Of a stretch of DNA of 22,713 nucleotides, positions 8,029 to 13,602 are shown piece by piece (within the stretch, counting starts at the first letter, position 1; every line of letters begins with the position of its first letter). The DNA is from Pelomicrobium sp036803785 (GTDB lineage: Bacteria; Pseudomonadota; Gammaproteobacteria; Burkholderiales; UBA6910): contig NZ_DAIRTR010000038.1 in the NCBI RefSeq assembly GCF_036803785.1, forward strand, positions 1 to 22,713, in the 5' to 3' direction. The position numbers were made by a program, and so were the translations under genes. The notes below the pieces were generated by a model. That model was not told the DNA's origin and ran no database searches. It worked only from the letters and a program-made list of their open reading frames with translations.

Positions 8029-8865
8029 ATGCAGATCATTTTCATCAGCGGCCTTTCCGGATCAGGCAAAAGCATCGCCCTCAAGGTGCTCGAGGACGCA
8101 GGCTACTATTGCGTAGACAACCTCCCCGTGCGGCTCCTTCCCGAGACGGCCTCCTACTTCGAGCGTCACGGTTACGCCCGCGCGGCCGTCTCCATCGACG
8201 CGAGAAGCGGCGACGGGCTGGAGCTGCTGCCAGCCCAGATCGCGGCCCTGCGCGCGCGGGGTGTGGACGCGCGGCTGCTCTTTCTCGAGGCAAACACGGA
8301 AACCCTGGTGCAGCGTTTCTCCGAGACGCGTCGGCGCCATCCGCTCGCCCGCGGAGAGCTCACCCTTCCCGAGTGCATCGAGCGGGAACGGGAGCTGCTG
8401 GCCGACATCGCCGATGGCGCCCACCGTATCGACACGAGCGAGCTTTCGCCCAACACGCTGCGCAGCTGGGTGAAGGATTTCATCCACATCGACCGCTCGC
8501 GGCTGACCCTGCTGTTCCAGTCCTTCGGTTTCAAGCACGGCATCCCCCTGGACGCGGATCTGGTATTCGATGTGCGCTGCCTGCCCAATCCCCATTACGA
8601 TCCGCGGCTGCGGCCCCTAACCGGCAAGGACCCCGAGGTGATCGCCTTTCTCGAGAGCATCCCCAATGTGGCGCGCATGCTCGCCGACATCCGTCTTTTC
8701 GTCTCCAACTGGCTCCCCTGCTTCATTCAGGACAACCGCAGCTATCTGACGGTGGCCCTGGGCTGCACCGGCGGCCAGCATCGGTCGGTGTACATGGTGG
8801 AACGTCTCGCCGCCCATTTCCGCCCCGAGTACCAGGTGCTGGTGCGCCATCGGGAGCTTTCCTGA
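8029..8865 (+). CDS. rapZ: RNase adapter protein RapZ (YvcJ family nucleotide-binding protein)
   Basis: In enteric bacteria RapZ delivers the small RNA GlmZ to RNase E and so controls glucosamine-6-phosphate synthase; in other bacteria its RNA targets are unknown. The 278-residue protein starts at the P-loop strand MQIIFISGLSGSGKS (Walker A 8-15), has the EDAGYYCVDNLP motif and the C-terminal domain with FKHGIPLDADLVFDVRCLPNP and GCTGGQHRSVYM. The ATG at 8029 is placed as in the family; a GTG 12 bases upstream is an in-frame alternative, and neither has a clear ribosome-binding site. It follows hprK by 58 bases. Confidence 0.95.
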   Translation: MQIIFISGLSGSGKSIALKVLEDAGYYCVDNLPVRLLPETASYFERHGYARAAVSIDARSGDGLELLPAQIAALRARGVDARLLFLEANTETLVQRFSETRRRHPLARGELTLPECIERERELLADIADGAHRIDTSELSPNTLRSWVKDFIHIDRSRLTLLFQSFGFKHGIPLDADLVFDVRCLPNPHYDPRLRPLTGKDPEVIAFLESIPNVARMLADIRLFVSNWLPCFIQDNRSYLTVALGCTGGQHRSVYMVERLAAHFRPEYQVLVRHRELS

Positions 8866-8884
8866 CCCGTGCTAAAGTAGTCGG

Positions 8885-9280
8885 ATGCTTGGGCGTATCG
8901 CTTCCGTGTGCTTCAGGCTGCCGGTGAAAGCAGGCGACGTCCTGGTGATCGCTTCCGCCGCGACCTTGACCGCGCTCCTCGCCATTCACGCCTGGCGCCC
9001 CGGGACGGCCGAGCGGGCCCTGGTCCGGGCGGGGGGGCAGGTGTTTGCCGAGCTGGACCTCCATCGAGACCGCGTGATCCGCGTCCCCGGGCCCCTGGGT
9101 GAAACCCGCATCCGGGTGGCCGAAGGCCGGGTGCGGGTGGAAGCCGACCCCAGCCCGCTCCAGCTGTGCGTCAAGCGGGGCTGGCTGGCCCAGCCTGGCG
9201 ACGTGGCGGTATGCCTTCCCAACGAGGTGAGCGTGGAGCTTACGGGAGCGGCCCGACGCTATGACTCCCTCGCCTATTGA
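8885..9280 (+). CDS. NusG domain II-containing membrane-anchored protein
   Basis: Predicted 131-residue protein with one N-terminal membrane segment (about 18-37) and an extracytoplasmic domain resembling the NusG domain II family (formerly DUF1312). Supporting features are the strand pattern with RVIRVPGPLGETRIRVAEGRVRVE and the late motif LCVKRGWLAQPGDVAVCLPNEVSVEL, whose two cysteines are typical. Members of this family often neighbour Gx transporters and flavin-transferase genes, but no biochemical function is established. The gene overlaps the next one by 20 bases, indicating a tight functional pair. It starts 19 bases after rapZ. Confidence 0.8.
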   Translation: MLGRIASVCFRLPVKAGDVLVIASAATLTALLAIHAWRPGTAERALVRAGGQVFAELDLHRDRVIRVPGPLGETRIRVAEGRVRVEADPSPLQLCVKRGWLAQPGDVAVCLPNEVSVELTGAARRYDSLAY

Positions 9281-9818
9281 GCTTGCCGTCACCGCGGAAG
9301 ACCGGCGCGTCGCCCGGCTCGCCGCCTGGGCGATGGGTTTGGCGCTGGTGGATGCCGCCATCCCCACCCCGATTCCCGGCGTGAAGCCAGGGTTCGCCAA
9401 TCTCGTGGTGCTGGTGGTGCTCACGCGCTACGGGTTCTCCACGGCGGCCTGGGTCTCCCTCCTGCGGGTAGTGGCGGCGGCGATCGCCTTCGGCAGCTTC
9501 CTCACCCCGGGCTTTTTCCTAAGCCTGGCCGGCGCCAGCGCGAGCCTCGGGGCCCTGGCCTTGGCCTGCCGTTTGCCTCGGCATTGGTTCGGCCCCGTAT
9601 CCCACAGCGTGATCGCTGCTCTTGCCCACGTGGCGGGCCAACTCGCCCTGGCAACGCTCTGGCTCCTGCCGGGGAGCGCGGTGCTCAAGCTCTCCCCGGT
9701 GTTCGCCCTGGCCGCGACCGTGTTCGGCACCGTAAACGGGCTGGTGGCCGCACGGCTGCTCGCAAACCCCGGCCCAACCGCCCCTGTCCTTGCTTCCCCT
9801 GCCGCGGGGGCCCGGTGA
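9261..9818 (+). CDS. Gx transporter family protein (formerly heptaprenyl diphosphate synthase component I-like)
   Basis: A 185-residue, highly hydrophobic protein with about five to six membrane segments. The conserved start IPTPIPGVKPGFANLVVLVVL and the glycine-rich stretch FLTPGFFLSLAGASASLG are typical of the Gx transporter/Hpre_diP_synt_I family. The family resembles small-molecule uptake membrane subunits; its substrate is unknown, and the synthase name comes from old annotation. It overlaps the NusG-II gene at its start and ubiX by four bases (GTGA) at its end, so the three are probably translationally coupled. Confidence 0.85.
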   Translation: MTPSPIELAVTAEDRRVARLAAWAMGLALVDAAIPTPIPGVKPGFANLVVLVVLTRYGFSTAAWVSLLRVVAAAIAFGSFLTPGFFLSLAGASASLGALALACRLPRHWFGPVSHSVIAALAHVAGQLALATLWLLPGSAVLKLSPVFALAATVFGTVNGLVAARLLANPGPTAPVLASPAAGAR

Positions 9819-10429
9819 AGACAGTCACTTTGGCCTTTACCGGCGCTTCGGGCATGCCCTATGGAATGAGGCTGCTCGAGTGTCTGATCGGCGCCGGCGT
9901 GCGGGTGTACTTGATTTATTCCCAGGTGGCCCAGGTAGTGGCGCGCCAGGAGATGGACCTCAGCCTGCCCGGCCGAGCTGCGGAAGCCCAGACGTGGCTT
10001 GCCGAGCGCTTCCATGCCGAACCACAGCAGCTGCAGGTCTTCGGTCGGGAGGAGTGGTTTGCCCCCATTGCGTCCGGTTCCAACCCGGCCGATGCCATGG
10101 TCATCTGCCCCTGCACCATGGGAACCCTCGCCGCGATCGCCGCAGGCCTGGCGGAGAACTTGATCCAGCGCGCCGCCGACGTGATGCTCAAGGAGCGCCG
10201 TCCCCTCGTTCTGGTGCCCCGGGAAACGCCCCTGTCGGCGATTCACCTGGAAAACATGCTGAAGCTGGCCCGGGCCGGAGCAGTCATCCTTCCCGCAAAC
10301 CCGGGCTTCTACCACCGACCGGCCACGGTGGAGGCCCTGGTCGACTTCGTCGTGGCCCGGGTACTGGACCACCTGGGCGTGGCCAACACCCTGATGACCC
10401 GCTGGGGCGCACCCCCGGCAGGGGCCTAA
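9815..10429 (+). CDS. ubiX: Flavin prenyltransferase UbiX
   Basis: Transfers a dimethylallyl group to FMN to form prenylated FMN, the cofactor of UbiD-type decarboxylases (ubiquinone synthesis and aromatic acid metabolism). The 204-residue protein has the FMN-binding start LAFTGASGMPYGMRLLE, the MVICPCTMGTLAAIAAGLAENL segment, and the ERRPLVLVPRETPLSAIHLENM and GFYHRP motifs of the family. The GTG at 9815 overlaps the preceding stop codon (GTGA) and gives the normal length; earlier in-frame codons lie inside the transporter gene. No UbiD partner gene is present in the window. Confidence 0.95.
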   Translation: MKTVTLAFTGASGMPYGMRLLECLIGAGVRVYLIYSQVAQVVARQEMDLSLPGRAAEAQTWLAERFHAEPQQLQVFGREEWFAPIASGSNPADAMVICPCTMGTLAAIAAGLAENLIQRAADVMLKERRPLVLVPRETPLSAIHLENMLKLARAGAVILPANPGFYHRPATVEALVDFVVARVLDHLGVANTLMTRWGAPPAGA

Positions 10430-10458
10430 GCTTCGGCCCGGCTCCCGGGGCGCCAGGC

Positions 10459-11256
10459 TCATCCCTCCCCGAAATAGCCTGGAAAATCCCGTGCATAGCA
10501 GGGCGGGGACGTCAGCTCTCCCTCCGTGAGGGGGGGATCGGTCTGGGGCAGGCCCCGAGCCCGAGCCAACGCTGCGAAGTGGGCCCGGGCCGTGGGCGGG
10601 TCAACGAACCGGGCCCCTTCCCCGTCCACCAGGCGCACGCCCGCTTCCGTCACGATGAAATCCATGGGGATGTCGTGGGGCTGGGCATAGAGCTCCGGCA
10701 GCCGCTGCATCTCGTAGGCCACCGCGACGGCGATGGGCCTTGGCTGGGCGGCGGCCAGGGTCCGGTCGAAGTAGCCGCCGCCATAGCCCAGGCGGTAACC
10801 CCGGTTGTCAAAGGCCACCGGAGGAACAAAGGCCACGTGGGGACTGACCACGGGGGTACCCACCGGTACCGGAATACCAAACACTTCAGCCCGGGTGGGG
10901 GCACCGGGCCACCAAACCCGGAATTCCAAGGGACCGCGTTTGTCCACCACGGCCGGCAGCGCCGTGACCGCGCCCCGGCGGCGAAAGGTGCGGGCCGGAA
11001 AGCGGGCGTCGTATTCCCCCTGATACGGCCAACACACACCCACGAGCCATCCCCGGCCGATGGGGAATGTCTCTTCGATGAGGCGAGTGATGGCGGCCTG
11101 GCAGCGGCTGCGCACTGCTGGATCCAGGCGGGCGCGCCGAGCGATGAGGAGCGGGCGGAGCTGCCGCCGCCAAGCCGCCACCGCCTCGGGCGAGGGCGGG
11201 CGTCCCCCCGGGGGCGGCGGCAAGCCATCCGTCTCGGCAGCCTCTTGTGGCATCAT
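10459..11256 (-). CDS. fau: 5-formyltetrahydrofolate cyclo-ligase
   Basis: ATP-dependent enzyme that converts 5-formyltetrahydrofolate to 5,10-methenyltetrahydrofolate, returning folate to the one-carbon pool. The 265-residue protein has the N-terminal WRRQLRPLLIARRARL helix, the WPYQGEYD strand, and the substrate/ATP motif GYGGGYFDRTL (157-167). It is longer than the roughly 190-200 residues usual for the family because of an N-terminal Pro-rich extension of about 25 residues and a C-terminal extension of about 45. Two adjacent ATGs (11256, 11253) are possible starts. The gene converges on ubiX with a gap of only 29 bases. Confidence 0.93.
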   Translation of the reverse strand: MMPQEAAETDGLPPPPGGRPPSPEAVAAWRRQLRPLLIARRARLDPAVRSRCQAAITRLIEETFPIGRGWLVGVCWPYQGEYDARFPARTFRRRGAVTALPAVVDKRGPLEFRVWWPGAPTRAEVFGIPVPVGTPVVSPHVAFVPPVAFDNRGYRLGYGGGYFDRTLAAAQPRPIAVAVAYEMQRLPELYAQPHDIPMDFIVTEAGVRLVDGEGARFVDPPTARAHFAALARARGLPQTDPPLTEGELTSPPCYARDFPGYFGEG

Positions 11257-11282
11257 AAAGCGCTAAAGCTCTTAAATGTGAG

Positions 11283-11288
11283 AGTATA
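11283..11288 (-). promoter_or_regulatory. Candidate -10 element (TATACT) for the folate cyclo-ligase gene
   Basis: On the minus strand TATACT lies about 27 bases before the first ATG, predicting a very short leader. The -35 position at 17-base spacing (TTCGGG, 11306-11311) is weak. A 7-base inverted repeat, CTCAAGG (11291-11297) and CCTTGAG (11319-11325), surrounds the -35 position and could be an operator. Confidence 0.4.
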
Positions 11289-11453
11289 ACCTCAAGGGCC
11301 GGAAACCCGAACCCGCCGCCTTGAGCGCGCGTCCAAGAAATATCAGGCCCGCAGCCGCTGCGCGGGAAGGGGCTGGTTTGCTTCGACCGCCCGATGGCCG
11401 GGAATGAGTTGAGCCTCCGCAGCGTATCGAGAAAGCTTTGAGAGGAGGAAACG

Positions 11454-12479
11454 ATGAGACAAGCCCTGCGTTTCTGTGCCGCCGCGCTCTTCGCATGGGC
11501 CAGCACGGTCTGGGCCGCGGAAAGAGCCTCAGGACTCGCGAGCCCCAACGAAATCCACCTTCCCGATTGGTTCAAGGTGAGCTTCCTGGACTTCAAGGAA
11601 GACCTCCGGGAGGCCGCCGCCGCAGGCAAGCGCCTCATGGTGTACTTCGGCCAGGACGGCTGCCCCTACTGCAAGACCCTGATGGAAGTGAACTTCACCC
11701 AGAAGGACATCGTCGAGGTGACCCGCAAGCACTTCGACGTGATCGCCATCAACATCTGGGGGGATCGCCCGGTCACCTGGATCGATGGCAAGGAGCGCAG
11801 CGAAAAGGAGTTTGCCGCCCACCTCAAAGTGCAATTCACGCCCACGCTCCTGTTCCTCAATGAGAAGGGCGAGGTGGTGCTGCGCGCCAACGGCTATTAC
11901 CCGCCCCCCAAGTTCCGGGCTGCCTTGGATTACGTGAGCCAGCGGCTAGAGACCCGGATGAGCTTTCCCGAGTACCTGGCCAAAGCGACCGGCGCCCAGG
12001 GCGGCAAGCTGCGCGACCAGGCCTTTTTCATGAAACCCCCCCTCGTCCTGCAGCGGGACAAGGTGCCGGCAAGCCGCCCCCTGGCAGTGCTGTTCGAGCA
12101 GCCGGACTGCGCTCCGTGCGATGAGCTCCACACGGTCACCTTCAAGGCACCGGAGACCCTGGCCCTGATCCAGCGCTTCGACGTGGCGCGAGTGAACCTG
12201 CTGGGCACGCAGCCCCTGGTGACGCCCACCGGGGAGCGACTCACCGAGGGTGAATGGGGGCGCAAGCTCAAAGTCGGCTTCGCCCCGTCCGTGGTGTTCT
12301 TCGACGAGCGGGGCCGCGAAGTGTTCCGGGTGGAAGCGTACCTGCGGCCCTTTCACTTCCAGACCGCCCTCGACTATGTGGCGAGCAAGGCCTACCAGGA
12401 TCAGCCCAACTTCCAGCGCTTTCTCCAGACGCGGGCCGACCGCCTGCGGGCAGAGGGTAAGACAGTCTCCATCTGGTAG
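11454..12479 (+). CDS. Exported protein with two tandem thioredoxin-like domains
   Basis: A 341-residue protein with a Sec signal peptide (cleavage probably near AWA/AAE, residue 21-22) and two similar thioredoxin-fold halves. Half one (about 45-167) has the redox motif CPYC at 70-73 and cis-proline Pro130 in FTPTLLF. Half two (about 203-313) has CAPC at 219-222 and Pro278 in FAPSVVFF. Both halves end in the same AALDYV/TALDYV helix, so the gene looks like an internal duplication. The role is probably periplasmic thiol-disulfide chemistry, such as reduction for cytochrome c or sulfur metabolism (SoxW-like proteins are relatives), but the substrate is unknown. A strong ribosome-binding site (GAGAGGAGG) precedes the ATG. 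Confidence 0.85.
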   Translation: MRQALRFCAAALFAWASTVWAAERASGLASPNEIHLPDWFKVSFLDFKEDLREAAAAGKRLMVYFGQDGCPYCKTLMEVNFTQKDIVEVTRKHFDVIAINIWGDRPVTWIDGKERSEKEFAAHLKVQFTPTLLFLNEKGEVVLRANGYYPPPKFRAALDYVSQRLETRMSFPEYLAKATGAQGGKLRDQAFFMKPPLVLQRDKVPASRPLAVLFEQPDCAPCDELHTVTFKAPETLALIQRFDVARVNLLGTQPLVTPTGERLTEGEWGRKLKVGFAPSVVFFDERGREVFRVEAYLRPFHFQTALDYVASKAYQDQPNFQRFLQTRADRLRAEGKTVSIW

Positions 12480-12517
12480 CGAGCCGCGGCGACCGGCGCC
12501 GCAGGCGTAAGCCCGGT

Positions 12518-12536
12518 GCGCCAGCCTACCTGGCGC
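12518..12536. terminator. Candidate hairpin between convergent thioredoxin-like and usp genes
   Basis: GCGCCAG (12518-12524) and CTGGCGC (12530-12536) form a perfect 7-pair stem with a 5-base loop in the short gap between converging genes, overlapping the usp stop codon. There is no T-run on either side, so any terminating role would not be of the classical intrinsic type. Confidence 0.35.
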
Positions 12537-12957
12537 GGATCAGCAGTACCGGCGCGGCCGCCCGCCGGACCACCCCCTCCGCCACGCTGCCCAGGATCAG
12601 GTGCTCGAACCCGTGGCGGCCGTGGGTGCCCATGATGATGAGCTCCGCGCCCCAGCGGGTCGCTTCCTCCACGAGGGCGGCGGCGATGCGCCGACCCGCA
12701 GCGTCCACCAGCACGGTGTCCGCCTCCACTCCCGATTCGGCGCACCGTCTCTGCGCTTCGGCAAGGAGAAACTTCCCCTCTTCCTTGAGCCGCTCGGTGA
12801 GGTCGATGAGACCCTCGGTGCTGGTGTGGCGCAAGCTCTCGTACACATGGGCAAGCCTCAGCACGGCCCCCAGGGTTTTGGAGAAGCGAATCGCCTCGGC
12901 GAGCGCCGCCTCGGAGGCCGAACTGCCGTCGATGGGGACGAATATCCGTTGGTACAT
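12526..12957 (-). CDS. Universal stress protein, single UspA domain
   Basis: A 143-residue cytoplasmic UspA-family protein, opening with the standard strand QRIFVPIDGSSASEAAL. The ATP-binding signature is intact: Gly110-x2-Gly113-x9-Gly123-Ser124 (GTHGRHG to LGS), so it should be of the ATP-binding class. The C-terminal AAAPVLLI strand is typical. A clear ribosome-binding site (GGGAGGAAG) precedes the ATG. It follows the STAS gene by 40 bases and is likely its operon partner, under the same FNR-type site. Confidence 0.93.
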   Translation of the reverse strand: MYQRIFVPIDGSSASEAALAEAIRFSKTLGAVLRLAHVYESLRHTSTEGLIDLTERLKEEGKFLLAEAQRRCAESGVEADTVLVDAAGRRIAAALVEEATRWGAELIIMGTHGRHGFEHLILGSVAEGVVRRAAAPVLLIRAR

Positions 12958-12997
12958 TCTCTTCCTCCCGATGCGTGGCGCCGCCTCCGTCGCCGAA

Positions 12998-13387
12998 TTA
13001 GCCCCCTTCCCTGATCCGGTGCTCCTGCGCGAGTCGCACAGGCAGGCGCTTGAGCCTCACCCCATAGTGTAGCGGCTCTTCCCGGATGTGGTAGTACGCC
13101 GCCAGTCCCGCGTTGCGCAAGACCTGGGCCACCAGCGGGTCACAGCGGACCAGGTGGATTTCCCGGTAAGGGTTGAGGGAGCGCTCGCAGAAGTAGAGCA
13201 GCGTTTCCAGGGCTCTTTCTTCCACTTTGTCCAACTCTTCGAGAACCACGATGAGCTGCTTGCGCCACGCGCAAGCGACCCGCTCGTAGGCGCCAATGCA
13301 CTGCTCGCACGCCTGGCGGTCGAAAGCGCCCCTGACGCGCAGCGTGATGGAACCGGCTCTGTAATAGCAGTATACGGACGGTGCCAC
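12998..13387 (-). CDS. Small STAS-domain-like protein, cysteine-rich
   Basis: A 129-residue protein resembling anti-sigma-factor-antagonist STAS domains: strand SITLRVRGAFD, central LIVVLEELDKVEERALETLLYF, then EIHLVRCDPLVAQVLRNAGL. The serine that is phosphorylated in SpoIIAA-type antagonists (usual Asp-Ser pair) is replaced by charged residues around 54-58, so control by phosphorylation is unlikely. It has six cysteines, including CEQC at 27-30. The GTG at 13387 is chosen because GGAGG lies directly upstream and because the longer open frame (to 13510) would start inside the FNR-type site, ahead of the predicted transcription start. The STAS assignment is by pattern and moderately certain. 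Confidence 0.68.
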   Translation of the reverse strand: MAPSVYCYYRAGSITLRVRGAFDRQACEQCIGAYERVACAWRKQLIVVLEELDKVEERALETLLYFCERSLNPYREIHLVRCDPLVAQVLRNAGLAAYYHIREEPLHYGVRLKRLPVRLAQEHRIREGG

Positions 13388-13469
13388 GATCCCTCCTCGG
13401 TGCGGTTCGTCCCAGGCCGAGAGCTTCGGAAGGGGCCAGGAAGAGGGACCCCTCGGCCTTTTGACGGCA

Positions 13470-13475
13470 AGCCTA
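13470..13475 (-). promoter_or_regulatory. Candidate -10 element (TAGGCT) of the FNR-dependent promoter
   Basis: On the minus strand TAGGCT lies 21 bases downstream of the FNR-type palindrome. This is the spacing expected for a class II promoter, with the activator centred near -41.5. It predicts a transcript start near 13463 and a leader of about 76 bases before the STAS gene. Confidence 0.5.
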
Positions 13476-13496
13476 GCCGGTTTCCCGGGCTCGGCC

Positions 13497-13510
13497 TTGA
13501 TCCAGATCAA
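13497..13510 (-). promoter_or_regulatory. Perfect FNR/Anr-type operator (TTGAT-N4-ATCAA)
   Basis: The 14-base palindrome matches the FNR/Anr consensus at all ten specified positions. It lies in the 215-base gap between the phosphoketolase stop and the STAS gene, and I found no second full match in the window. It is placed for class II activation of the minus-strand STAS-usp unit. CRP/FNR-family relatives (Anr, Dnr) share this consensus, so the exact regulator cannot be named. Confidence 0.75.
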
Positions 13511-13602
13511 CCCTCTCGCATGTCCCTATCGGGATCGTCCAGGCATTTCACCGGTCAGGGCTTTTCGCCCGCGCTTCGCGCACGTGCCGGCTTTCGGAGG
13601 GC

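Noticed and set aside
10430..10458. GC-rich inverted sequence between the convergent ubiX and folate cyclo-ligase genes
   Set aside because: Pairing is imperfect and there is no T-run, so I do not call a terminator here.
11375..11395. Possible sigma-54 (-24/-12) promoter before the thioredoxin-like gene
   Set aside because: The GG and GC elements are 11 rather than 12 bases apart and the flanking consensus is poor.
11257..11453. Possible 6S RNA (ssrS), which sits before the folate cyclo-ligase gene in many proteobacteria
   Set aside because: On the minus strand I could not find the long terminal stem pairing both ends or the central bubble, and the -10 for the cyclo-ligase gene is very close to its start. 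A covariance-model search would decide; a good hit would overturn this.
13388..13510. Longer version of the STAS gene starting with TTG at 13510
   Set aside because: That codon lies inside the FNR-type palindrome, upstream of the predicted transcript start, and the extra 41 residues are Pro/Arg-rich without similarity to the domain. The GTG at 13387 has a strong ribosome-binding site.
13524..13535. Short inverted repeat TCCC-TATC-GGGA after the phosphoketolase gene as a terminator
   Set aside because: Only four pairs and no T-run on either strand; not enough for an intrinsic terminator.
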